From NCBI GenBank assembly GCA_032207245.1, contig JAGEOH010000211.1, positions 1 to 64,000 of the forward strand: a stretch of DNA of 64,000 nucleotides, in the 5' to 3' direction. The notes beneath the pieces were generated by a model. It was given only the letters and a program-made list of their open reading frames with translations. It was not told the DNA's origin and did no database searches. Source of the stretch: Pardosa pseudoannulata. Taxonomy: Eukaryota > Arthropoda > Arachnida > Araneae > Lycosidae. The translations under genes were made by a program, and so were the position numbers. Numbering within the stretch: position 1 is the first letter of the stretch; each line of letters begins with the position of its first letter. Of this stretch, positions 47,291-58,020 are shown piece after piece.

Positions 47291-47510
47291 GTAATTTTTC
47301 TTAAACACATTTACTTTATAAATTTAATTAAGCTTGATAGTACTGCTAATCATATAAGGTGGTTCACTTTTTCTTATTTTATTTATCTTAATTCCATTAT
47401 TTTGTTTATTTATTTTATTCAATGTTCAGTTTTAAAGTTTTGTATTTTTATTTTATTGTTTTTATTATTCTTTGTTTTTGTAAAGTCATTAACTTTTACT
47501 TATTTTCTAG

Positions 47511-47565
47511 GCACATAAGCTTGAAAAAAAAAATCACCCTAACATTGGTTAAGTAAACAACATTG
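47511..47565 (+). pseudogene. Truncated stub of the 45-nt exon after WW copy 2
   Basis: Acceptor tattttctag and AHKLEK are kept, then A-run and repeat unit 3. In phase 0 the frame stops after about 13 codons. Same origin as the stub at 45916. Confidence 0.7.
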
Positions 47566-48486
47566 GTTAAATATACTAAATCACCCTTTCACTGAATATT
47601 AATATATTGCATAACTATTAAATGTCTTTTTTCAATAGTTTATACTCAGACCAATAAATTTTTGACTGTCAGACTGCTTCTGCTGACATATATTACCATT
47701 TTTAACTTATCCAAGTAGTAATTTTATTGTAATGATAGTTGTCTATCAATTTATCAATTGATTACTGTATATTTTACTGTGAATGAAATGGGAATTTCTT
47801 GCATGCTTAGTATATGAAATTGTAAGATTTTCAAAGTTGATATGTTGACAGCTATGAATAAATAAGTAGCACATAAAAATAACAATGAAAAAGAATAATT
47901 ACTTTAATCTCTTAATGTACTTTTGGGCTATATTGAATATAACCTTGATACAAGAAAAGTTATATATTCTACCCATTTTACTTGCTTGTCAACATTTTTT
48001 CACTATTGGTAACTTACGTTGCTAGCATGTATTTAATTTTTTTTTTTTTCATTTCAGCTGCACACGTTTTAAATTTGGGTATTTTTTATAAAGAAAAATT
48101 ACTTTTGTATTGAATATGCTTATATTTTGAAATATAACATGTCATTTTTTTTATATATATATATATTTCGATAATAATTTTAAACTACATCATTATATAG
48201 CTTTTTCCCATAGTAAAAGTTAAATATGTTTTTAAATTTCACTAGAAGCAAATAATAGAATACTTCAAAAATTAAAACAATTTTAAACAGTGAAGGGGAT
48301 TATTGTGAGCTATGCAGAAGTTAATTTTTAATTCTATGAAAGATGTCCAGTCCTATTAAAATGAGGTTGCTAGTGATGGAATGTTATTATTCAGAAGTGA
48401 CTGCTAATATAAGTTTTACTGCATTTCATTTTGTGCTATTTGAAAAAAAAGTAAATATAATTTAATTTGATTTCACTTTTTTGTAG

Positions 48487-48699
48487 ATATATCCAGTAGT
48501 CCAAGAAAATGGCGATACTTCTATTCAAAAACCTAGAGGAGTACCAAAAAAGTTACCACCATATTGGAAGACTGCTACAGATTCAGATAGGAATGTATAC
48601 TTTTATCATGCCATCAAACGAGAAAGTAGGTGGGATCCACCCACACCTGAACCAGAAGATGTTGATAATGGAACTAAAACATATGATGAACCCAAACCA
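48487..48699 (+). CDS. SETD2: SETD2 WW-domain exon, copy 3 (diverged)
   Basis: 71 codons, phase 0-0, intact acceptor and donor. Five base differences from copy 1 by eye, three changing residues: STQ to SIQ before the domain, PPNW to PPYW beside the first Trp, and DSDG to DSDR in the first loop. Both signature Trp, YFY and the final Pro remain. The loop Gly is usually conserved in WW domains, so folding or binding may differ. It lies next to the genuine downstream exon. Confidence 0.85.
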
Positions 48700-48921
48700 G
48701 TAATTTTTCTTAAACACATTTACTTTATAAATTTAATTAAGCTTGATAGTACTGCTAATCATATAAGGTGGTTTACTTTTTCTTATTTTATTTATCTTAA
48801 TTCCAGCATTTTGTTTATTTATTTTTTTCAATGTTCAGTTTTAAAGTTTTGTATTTTTATTTTATTGTTTTTATTATTCTTTGTTTTTGTAAACAGTCAT
48901 TAACTTTTACTTATTTTCTAG

Positions 48922-48966
48922 GCACATAAGCTTGAAAAAACACATTCTCGTAGATCCCATCAAAAG
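48922..48966 (+). CDS. SETD2: SETD2, 45-nt basic exon
   Basis: 15 codons, phase 0-0, acceptor ttattttctag, donor aag|gtaaca. Basic linker (AHKLEKTHSRRSHQK) between WW and SRI. Its start is duplicated in the stubs at 45916 and 47511, which supports it as the real exon at the duplication boundary. Confidence 0.7.
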
Positions 48967-49719
48967 GTAACAATTGTGAACTTCAGATGCATAATAAATA
49001 ACATTCCTACAGCCAGTTCTCACTTTTCCCCATCAAAATTCTTTATGCTTTCATGTTCTTTGCTTATTAATATCCCTCATGAAGATTATATTTAAAGAAA
49101 ATTATTTATTTCAGTCTTTTGAGAAAGCTTTTTATAGTGACTTAACATGTTCAGTTTTAAGCCCATATCAGATGACATAATATGTTAGATATTATGTTAT
49201 ATACATTTAACTGTAAAGCTACAAGTGTCAATGCATAAAAAAAATGTGATGTAGATTTTTAATTGTCTTTGTACCATGAGAAACATAAACAGTTAATCTC
49301 AGTGACACACATTTGCTTAGATTATAACATATTGTCCGAATAAATTAAATGTTCAGTTCTTGTTTTTATCATATTTTATTTAAAGGTTTATATGTAACAT
49401 GCTACCTTGATTTTAATTGCCTTACATGTTCAAGTTACCTCTTTTTGTTAAGTTTGTAATGCTTTTTGTTTAATTATAAGACATAAATAGTTAAATTTTT
49501 GTTATAGAATTTATTTTTTATTTATGTATATCTTCTATAATTATTATTATTGGAGATTTTAAAGTGTTTGTTTCTTCATGTTTATGTAATCTATCTAGAA
49601 TATGTTTTTGATTCTAGCTGTAATTAAAATTAATAACACATTGCTGCAGTTTGTGAACATGATGCAGTAAAAAAAAAAATATTAAAAAATTTAGAACTAG
49701 AGTCCAGACAGTATTATCC

Positions 49720-49722
<3 letters not shown>

Positions 49723-49795
<73 letters not shown>
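49723..49795. repeat. (TA)n microsatellite
   Basis: Uninterrupted TA run of about 36 units in the long SETD2 intron. Confidence 0.95.
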
Positions 49796-49797
<2 letters not shown>

Positions 49798-52700
49798 TAA
49801 TTTATAAGAAATGTCTCATTAGTTTGAATGTTCATTTTCTCCTGAGTGGTAATTTTGCTTAATTAAATAAGTTATAATTAATTTACTTATATTTTTTCCA
49901 TGATAATGTAATTTTATATTAAAGAATATATATCATTAATCTTTTCAACCTAATATATTATCTATTTATGATGGAAGTAAGAAATAAAATGTTTTATACA
50001 TAAATTATTTGAAATTAAGATACAAACATGCTTACTTTTATTATTGACTGTTAAATTTAAAATGAAAAACTTGTTTTAAAAGCACTAAAATTTTACTTTA
50101 TATAACAAAGTGCTAAAATAAATTTAATTATATTTTTGTTTTCTTGTGTAATTACTAAATATCAGTTAATAGTTGAAAGTCTGTAAACTAAGATATTAGG
50201 TTTTAAATTTTTTTTTCAGTGTTTATATAAAATGCATTATTGGCACAAATTTTTCTTGTATATAGATATTATTGTATTTATGTGGAAATAACTAATTTTC
50301 TATGTAGGCTGGTAAACATTTCCTATTTGTAGCACATTAAAATCCCCTTTTATATTCAAACTAGTTAATTTTGATATAGACTGTAAAAGTCATTGAGTTA
50401 ACTATACTCATTCACTGGCAAACTACTAGATTCTTGTAGATAACCAGGGCCAATGATGACTTCTAAACCAATGTTTAGATATGTCCTAAGCTTATTCAAC
50501 AGAATTAAATCTAATATTGCATCAACTTGGATGACGTTAATTTTGCAGAAGCAGGAAGAATTTATTTGCTTACTCATTAAACCACTGTAGTTTCATCACA
50601 GTTTTATTATATTGATTTTTGTCCTATTTTCAAATTATATTTCATGTGAAAACATGAATGCAATAATTGGGTGTTGCTTATCGGTTTTGTTGTTAACATA
50701 CTCAACTGCTTTCATATTACCCTTCATAATAAGCATTTATATATCAGGAAAACCCTAATTTTTTATGTAGAAACAAATTTCTATGGGGCTTATAATGTTA
50801 AAAATCCATTTAAACACCTACTTGTTATAATGACAACTGATATTTTCCAGTCACAAATGGCATTTTGGACATTTTCTAAGAATTATTTAAAAAAAAATTT
50901 TCCTGTTATTTCTTTGGAATTTTTTTTACTCAGCATTATATACTGTTATTTTTTAAATTTTTTTGATCAGTTTTGTATTAAATTTGTTGCTATATAAGTA
51001 CACTTTGTACTATGAATGAAATAGTGGTTTGTCATAAATTGAATTTTTTTTAAACTTTCTGTTTTTAAAGGATGACAAAAATGTGCTAATTTAGCTATAG
51101 ACACTTTTTGGTGTACTCTACTGTACGGTTCATACGATGCTTGAAAGTGCTTTTTAAAACTCTCCTTTTTTTCAATATGGAAAAACAGTCTGTAAAACTG
51201 TTTTTTACATGATTTTTTATGTTGCCATTAATTATTATATTATTAATATCAAAGCCATTTATTAATAAATTATAATTTATCTTCTATAATATCTGTTCAT
51301 TGTAAACATGGTATGTTTTCATTTCATTGTTATTACATTTTTTGTGATGTATTATTATCAACTTACATTACAATATATATGAACAGCAAAATTTCAAAAT
51401 GCTATAGGTGTATTCAAAAAGTTTGTTTTGGTAGTGCTGCGTAAATGGAAGAATTGCTCAAAAAATATTAATAAAACCAATACAGGATAGTAATATCTAA
51501 ATGTGCATTACTATGATGTGTCACTAGGTGCTTCTTTTTTACTCTGCCTATTGAGTATGAACTTTGTTAATAAAGTAAATGTTTTACTTCTTTTATAATT
51601 ATGTAATGTAGGTTTATGTCATGATATTTAATAACAGTAGAATTTTAAAATAAGTATTTTGTAAAAGTTTGCTTAAATAGTGCATTATACAAAAATAATA
51701 TAGAATAAAAAATAATATAAATTTTATGACTAGATCTAGACTGATGTCATGTTGAAAGGTGCTTTTATTTACTAATAGTGTGTGTGTGTGTTGGGGGGGG
51801 GGGTTCCTCCTGCCAATGGAATATAAACCATGTACTATTGAAGGGTTATGATCCAAGTTTTAATCTATCAATTTCTTTGTTACCTTTACTTATGTACATT
51901 TTTAAAATTCTCAGTTTCTGATATCAGGTAATTTAAAATTTCTTTTTTTTAAGTAATTTACTATGCATTAAGTACTAATGTTTTGACATTAAACACAATA
52001 GCCACGCAAAGAGGCATTGGCTTGATGGTCTTTGGGTATATAGGGCCCGATACCTTCTGGTTAGTTCTATATTTCCTAATACATTATAGGGTTCTATGTC
52101 AACCACAAGTTTTCTATTTGATATGAAATAACAAATGCTTTGTGATATTGATGTCAAGTAAAATCACAGGGAAAACATAACTTCAGAATCTTTAGAATTC
52201 TTTTTTAACCATTTTATAATAATTTTGCTTCTATGTCATAGTACTGCATCCTGTCAGCCATTATTCGTTAGAAGTATTTTTGTTGTGAAAAGTTAAATCT
52301 TATTATTGATAATGCCTGCATATGGATAAGACTTTTCTGTTTAGATAGTAATTCTTAATCAGACACTAATGATTGCTAACCAGCACAGTATGTAATTACT
52401 TACATACATATATACACACACTATACACAGTTAAATCTTGCTTGTTTTTCCTCAGCATGAAAATAGAAAAGGTTGTATACTGGAAGATGAATCTGTAGAT
52501 TTGATAAATTTATAACTATGAATAAAATATTAATAAAAATAATATAATTTATTTGGCAAGCTATTTTAAAAGACACTTAAATCATATTTAACATTGATAG
52601 TATTTCATTTTGTTACCTCTGAGTGGAACTCATGATTAAGAAGAAAATGTTTTTTCTCCACTTTGGAACTACTCTACCTCTGTATTTATGCTTAAATTTA

Positions 52701-53444
52701 AAGGCTAATTTTATCAAATCTGTTCATTAAAAATACTCACATAAATACTTCTTGTTCTTCATAATTTGCAGCTGTCACTCTAGTAATTCTGTTTTGATAG
52801 CTTATTTTCATAAGCAGAAGAAGTATAGGGTTCTATGCAATTTTTAGATATTCTTGCAAAATTTTGCAGAAATGAGGTGTGATATATGAAGCTCTGTACA
52901 ATTGTTTATGTAGGTAAAGATCTTTAAGATCTTTCTAGTTTTCTCTCCATTGTAACATCTCTGTACCATATTTTCTATGGTGGACTAGTTTTGTTCTAAG
53001 GTTTATGCTGTCTTGTATGACTAATTTGTTTGCATGGTATTTCTGTGACAAATAATCATCTCCTTACATTAACAAAGTAGTTTGTGAAAGGAGTATGGTA
53101 GATTGGTTGCAATTATAGATTTAATTTGTGTGTTGTTTAACCATGTTATTTTGATTTCATATCGCATCAAAACAATTACTTCTCATATGATGTCACTGCC
53201 ACTCTATAAACCCCTCCGGTAATCCAGGAATGACCTCTAAATAGTTATAAATCCTTTTGCAAATACCTTAATAAGCATAAACCTCTTGGAACAAACCACA
53301 AAACAGAAAATATTTTTATCAGCAGAAATTCACATCCCTAGTTGTCAATCATTGTATGTAAAGGATAGACCTTAAAAAAGTTAGTTAAGATCAAGATTTT
53401 TTTACATATTAAACTTAGAAAAATATAAGCAGCATATGTGACTC

Positions 53445-53480
<36 letters not shown>

Positions 53481-54701
53481 CATATATAATATATATGTGT
53501 CTGTGTATTATTATTATAATTATTAATGTTATTTTACAACATATTAGAAAATGTAAGGACTTACTACTTTATTACGGGTGATTCTGATCTAATATCATAA
53601 AATTTATGTGGGTCTGTTCCAAAATTTGAAATTTAAACAAAGAAAAAAATAAGAAAATAAAAGCCATCTTTTACTTCAAATAAAAAATTCTTGTAGGTAT
53701 ATATGTAATAGTATTTTAACATATAACTAACCAATGTAATTATAATTTCATTTTAAAATAAATTTTGAGTAATTCTATCTTTAAACTACTACCTTTAGGG
53801 AAAATCTTTTGTTCTCTCCTTTTCAGTAATGAAAACTGGCAAATTTGCATGCACCCAAATTAGTTCCTGCTTGCCTCAGCAGTTTACAGGGCAAAGTGAA
53901 GCTTATTCACATAAACTAGTTTCACTTAGCATATATCATCAGATGTTTAATTACTAGCACACTAATTGACTGGCTTACACCCCTATATAACAAGATGTAC
54001 CTGTTTTTTGCATCCAAAAGCTCAGAAGATAGAAGCTACATTAAATTACAATTCTATTTTTCAAATTTCTGTGTTTTCTCTTTCTTTCCCACAACTGCAT
54101 ATGGATATCCTTTTTCACATTTGTGGTCCTTTATATAAATGATATATAAATATGTAAACACAAACACATACGAATTTTGAAGATAATTAAAAAGATTGTC
54201 TGTCTTTATTTTCTCATCAGTACCTTTTTTTTCCTACTAAAGAACAAGAAAGAAATATTATTGTTTCATGCAACAAGTGCTCCAAGATCAAAAAGGCATA
54301 GATAAAATGTCTAAAATTATTGTGATTCTAATTATAATAGTATAGTAAAGCTCTAATTATGTTTTGTGGAGTTAGGGTCTTGAAAACATGCAATTTTTTT
54401 AATGGGACATCATAGTTAAAACTGTGAATATACTATGGGAATAAGAGTATGCCTCTCTATATAGTAGGAAGAAACCTATTCACTTTTTTCAACATGCGCC
54501 TAATATTTGTATAGATGTCTACCAAATTCATATGCATGTAGGAGGGGGGATATAAACTAAATTAGCAAGCTTAATACTGGTATATATATATCAATATTTC
54601 TACAATGCCATGGTATTGATATTTCAATTCTTCCTATATATTGTACAGTTCTTTATTTTACATATGGAATTTTTACTGTTTCAGAAATTTGCTGAAGATG
54701 G

Positions 54702-54729
54702 CTTTTTTTTTTTTTTTTTTTTTTTTTTG
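54702..54729. repeat. Poly-T tract
   Basis: A T-run of about 28 bases in the long intron, followed by TTATTATTATAATTG. Could be the tail of an old retroposon; nothing recognisable precedes it. Confidence 0.8.
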
Positions 54730-56707
54730 TTATTATTATAATTGTCAATTTTGCACCAATATCGATATTTAGCATAATATTCTAGTATTTTTTTTTCCAA
54801 CATGTGTTGGAAGTTGATGGCATTTACTAATGTATAATAATTTTAACAGTATTTCCCAATAAAAATCTGGCCAATGGATTTTTACAGTCAGAAATCAGAC
54901 TTTTTAACAGCAAGTAATTGATGTAAATTGGACTTTCTATGCCATTTTTTAAGTCAGAAAACTATTATAGAATTTTTTTAACAAAAAATTTCATTTCACA
55001 ACTGAAATTTCTTTAAAAAAAATTTACTTTCTTTGACAATCTGCTGTTTAGAAATCTGTTTATATAGAATTCTGATAATGAAAATTGATGCCTTTTTTAG
55101 CAGTGGATTTTTCAAAACAGTTAATGGTGATGGCCAATCTAGTTTTAAAGATTGTAAAATATGCATAAAATTCTTTATAATATACATAGATTAAAATCAA
55201 GAGCAAAATTCCAGATTTTGAAGAATACCAGATTGGAGTCTTGTATTGTATGATATAACCTCTAAAAACATATGCTTTTAAGACAATTTCTATATTAGTT
55301 TTGAAAATCTAATTGAGTTTAATTTATTAGAAAGAATTCCATTTATTAGAAAGAGTAGCATTTCCATTTTGCATCATTTTTATTGTAAATTCTTTTTTTA
55401 CATGTTATATAATTTTTTTAACTCATTTAATGCAGTTTTTTTATTTCTATTTCTTAATTTCAGTTTTAAAAATTGCATTTCATAAAAAAAATTAGTTCAA
55501 AATAGTTAAAAAAAAAAAACCTAGAATCATCATATTCCTTATTAAATGCTAGAGTTAAGGATTGATATTGATCTGCTGCTCTGTGAAGAATAAGATATTT
55601 CCATATTATATCTAATTAGGAAAAATATTTGCCTTCCTGGAGTAGAGGACTTGTTTTAGTAATATGCTTTAAGATATCTTTACTTATAAGAAATGAGTAC
55701 ATATTGACTAAGAGGTCCTTTTTCTCCATAGATCAATATGTTCCCTAGTAAGTAATGTATCTCTGGATAGGTAGCTTCCCATTTCAGTGCTTATTGCATT
55801 GTAAAGGCAATTCTATTAAGTGCTTTAGTTTATTAGTTATGATTTTTATCTGATACTTATGTATAGGAATTGTCTGCATAACGTAAGTCATTTGATATGG
55901 GCTTTTATTCTGTTGCTACTTATTTTGCAAAAATGTGAGGTAAACTAATATAAATAAATTTGATGTGTTAGCTGGCCATATATATTTTTTTTTTCTGCAT
56001 TTTGCAAGCAATGACATTTTTCCAAACATTTATTGTTCTGTAAGATTAAATGTTACATTAAAATTTTGGACTTGTAATAATCTAATAATAGCAGTAAAAT
56101 AAAATGGATGGGTAAATTTATATTATCTTAGTTTTGATATTTATAAGTTATGCATTTAGTAAATAAATATCAAAAATATTGCTTTTTATTTTAGCTATAC
56201 ATTGTATTGTAGTTTAAAAAAGAAGTGATGTCCCTGTCCTGCCTTAAAACATAGTTTCATTATGCCTTTAAGTGGACAAAATACTTATTTATGCTATAAA
56301 TATTATTTAAATAATCTAGTTATGTATTCTATTTCATATCAAGCTTTTATGAACTATTTAAGTCATCTGATAGGATTCAATATGTACTTAATTCTTAAAT
56401 AAAATTTTTTGTTTATCCACATGAATTATAGGTATAAAATACTTCATTTTTATAATTATTGTTTTTAAGTCCATTTGCTACGATAAATGTTATAATTTAA
56501 TTTGTGAAAACTTGTTATGAATTAAATAACTTTGCATTTTAAATAATTGTGAGAGGTTGCTCAATGTAAAGAAATCCTTTACTAATGCCCGTGCATGTGA
56601 TTTTAGAAACTAATACACTTTTTATTTTTAACTTTAAATGCAAAATGTATTTTTATTAAAGATATCTGATATTTATGGGACTAAATCTTTTATATTTAAT
56701 TCTTCAG

Positions 56708-56905
56708 CATTCAAAACGAAAAAGTACTACAACTGATACAAGTAGCAGAGAAGTTGTAAATAATGAAATAGCTAAAAAAATCAAAGAGCTGTTCCATACA
56801 AAAATGTCATCACATGTTGTTCAATGTCTTAATCCTTACAGAAAGGATGATTGTAAAGTAGCAAAAATTACAAGTAATGAAGATTTTAAACATCTAGCTC
56901 AGAAA
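56708..56905 (+). CDS. SETD2: SETD2, SRI-domain exon 1
   Basis: 66 codons, phase 0-0, acceptor taattcttcag, donor aaa|gtaagt. A basic, Thr/Ser-rich start (KRKSTTTDTSS) precedes the SRI domain: IAKKIKELFHTKMSSHVVQ, then CLNPYRKDDCKV and SNEDFKHLAQK. The NPYRK-DC-...-DFKHLA pattern is diagnostic of the Set2 Rpb1-interacting domain, a three-helix bundle that binds the Ser2/Ser5-phosphorylated CTD of RNA polymerase II and couples H3K36 trimethylation to elongation. Confidence 0.9.
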
Positions 56906-56994
56906 GTAAGTGTTGAATAGATTTTTCATTTATGTATTTTATTTATGTATCTTTTTTTTTTCATTTCTAATAATTAAAACATTTCTCTTTCCAG
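56906..56994 (+). other. SETD2 intron, 89 bp
   Basis: A short intron, gtaagt...ctttccag, splitting the SRI domain. Confidence 0.85.
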
Positions 56995-57162
56995 TTAACA
57001 CACTCTGTTATGGCTAAAGAGCTGAAGCAATGTAAACATGTAGAGGACCTTGATGCAAATGAATTTGTGAAGTTCAAAGCATGGGATTACATTCACAAGT
57101 ATATGGCAAGATATGGACCAGTGTATCAGAAAGATAAATGTGATTCTTTGGGAGATGATTGA
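56995..57162 (+). CDS. SETD2: SETD2, last exon: SRI-domain end and stop
   Basis: 55 codons plus TGA (57160-57162), acceptor tctttccag. It completes the SRI domain: LTHSVMAKELKQCKHVEDL, then KAWDYIHKYMARYGPVY, the third helix and basic end that bind the CTD. It ends in a short acidic tail (DSLGDD). The C-terminus is as short after SRI as in other SETD2 proteins, so the gene ends normally. Confidence 0.9.
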   Translation, partial: LTHSVMAKELKQCKHVEDLDANEFVKFKAWDYIHKYMARYGPVYQKDKCDSLGDD

Positions 57163-57640
57163 TATATGGTTGCCCAGTATTTTAGTACAAATTAATTAGA
57201 TATTACCTTGATGTATGCAATTTTAGTGAGGTTTGTTTTTGCATCAAACTGTCTGATTTCATTATTCACTCATAATTGTTACAGTTTACTTACTTACATT
57301 GCTTTGGGATTAATATAAATTGTTCATCATTATTTCCTATTAAAAATCATTACCTATCTGTTTGTTAGATCATAAATTAATGCTTATCAGGATGTATGTG
57401 TATTTCGCTTTTGTTAAAAAATGTATAATATCCATGTGTACATTGGCATCCCTCAGTAAAGGTTATTTTTTCATCACACTATTATGTATATAATACTGAA
57501 AATTTCAGTTCTAATGTGTTTTCATAATACCATTCGTTGTATTAGTTTTAAATATATACAGTAGTATTCTGTTGTAAAACTAATAAAATGAATTATTTCT
57601 AATTTCATCATCTATTGTTATAGTACTTTTTATCCTATTC
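57163..57640 (+). other. SETD2 3' UTR
   Basis: AT-rich sequence from the stop codon to just beyond the AATAAA at 57582. The true cleavage site is not known. Confidence 0.5.
57582..57587 (+). terminator. Probable SETD2 polyadenylation signal
   Basis: AATAAA about 420 nt after the stop codon; the first canonical hexamer in the 3' UTR that I see. Confidence 0.5.
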
Positions 57641-57674
57641 ATAATCCATATCCTTTCATTAAAGGTGTATGGTC

Positions 57675-58020
57675 TTTTTAACCCTCCGAGTGGAACACAT
57701 CGGGGGAAAAAAGTCTCCAAAAAATACGCTAGAATTTTACTTCGTTTGTTCCGAAAGCGTTGAGAGAATTTTTCCAACCCTCCTTTTTCGGCTAGGATGG
57801 ACTAAGGGATACACGACCTCCTGTATTGTCCCTTTACTTCCTGTACACCTCCCAGAGTTACTGCCTCGGGGGGCTCCAATGTCTAAGGAGTACAATATAG
57901 TCTTATCAACAGTGACCTCATCTACGATTTCACCCAAACATCTTCTTTCTTTGAATTTCTGGGCTATTTCCTGGCGATCAGTAATAACTGCTTTGGCTCA
58001 TCTGTTTTTAAAAGCAGTTT
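57675..58020 (-). pseudogene. Possible Gypsy protease fragment
   Basis: A less AT-rich island just past SETD2. The minus-strand frame has AKAVITDRQ and, about 15 residues later, CLGEIVDEVT. This loosely parallels TKAAVVDRE and LIEEVKS of the array element's protease. The frame is open for about 86 codons but lacks a clear active site. It could also be an unrelated repeat. Confidence 0.3.

Larger units (their letters stand above)
44311..48940 (+). repeat. Tandem triplication of WW exon with flanking introns
   Basis: Three direct repeat units: 44311-45935, 45936-47531 and 47532-about 48940. Each begins aatcaccctaacattgg and runs through intron, WW exon, the next intron and the first 12-18 bases of the following exon (gcacataagctt). 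Units 1 and 2 are about 1.6 kb; unit 3 is about 1.4 kb because it lacks the SINE. Junctions fall in A-runs: exon sequence cttgaaaaaa meets the intronic A-run (44294-44312). Units differ by scattered substitutions and TA-run lengths. Confidence 0.9.
48967..56707 (+). other. SETD2 intron, 7.7 kb
   Basis: A long AT-rich GT...AG intron. It holds microsatellites (49723-49795, 53449-53475) and a T-run (54702-54729). I found no exon with conserved content in it. Open frames of 60-110 codons here are AT-rich and unconvincing. Confidence 0.65.

Noticed and set aside
50671..50997. A 108-codon frame in the long SETD2 intron
   Set aside because: Phe/Ile/Tyr-rich as expected from AT-rich DNA; no motif and no splice support seen.
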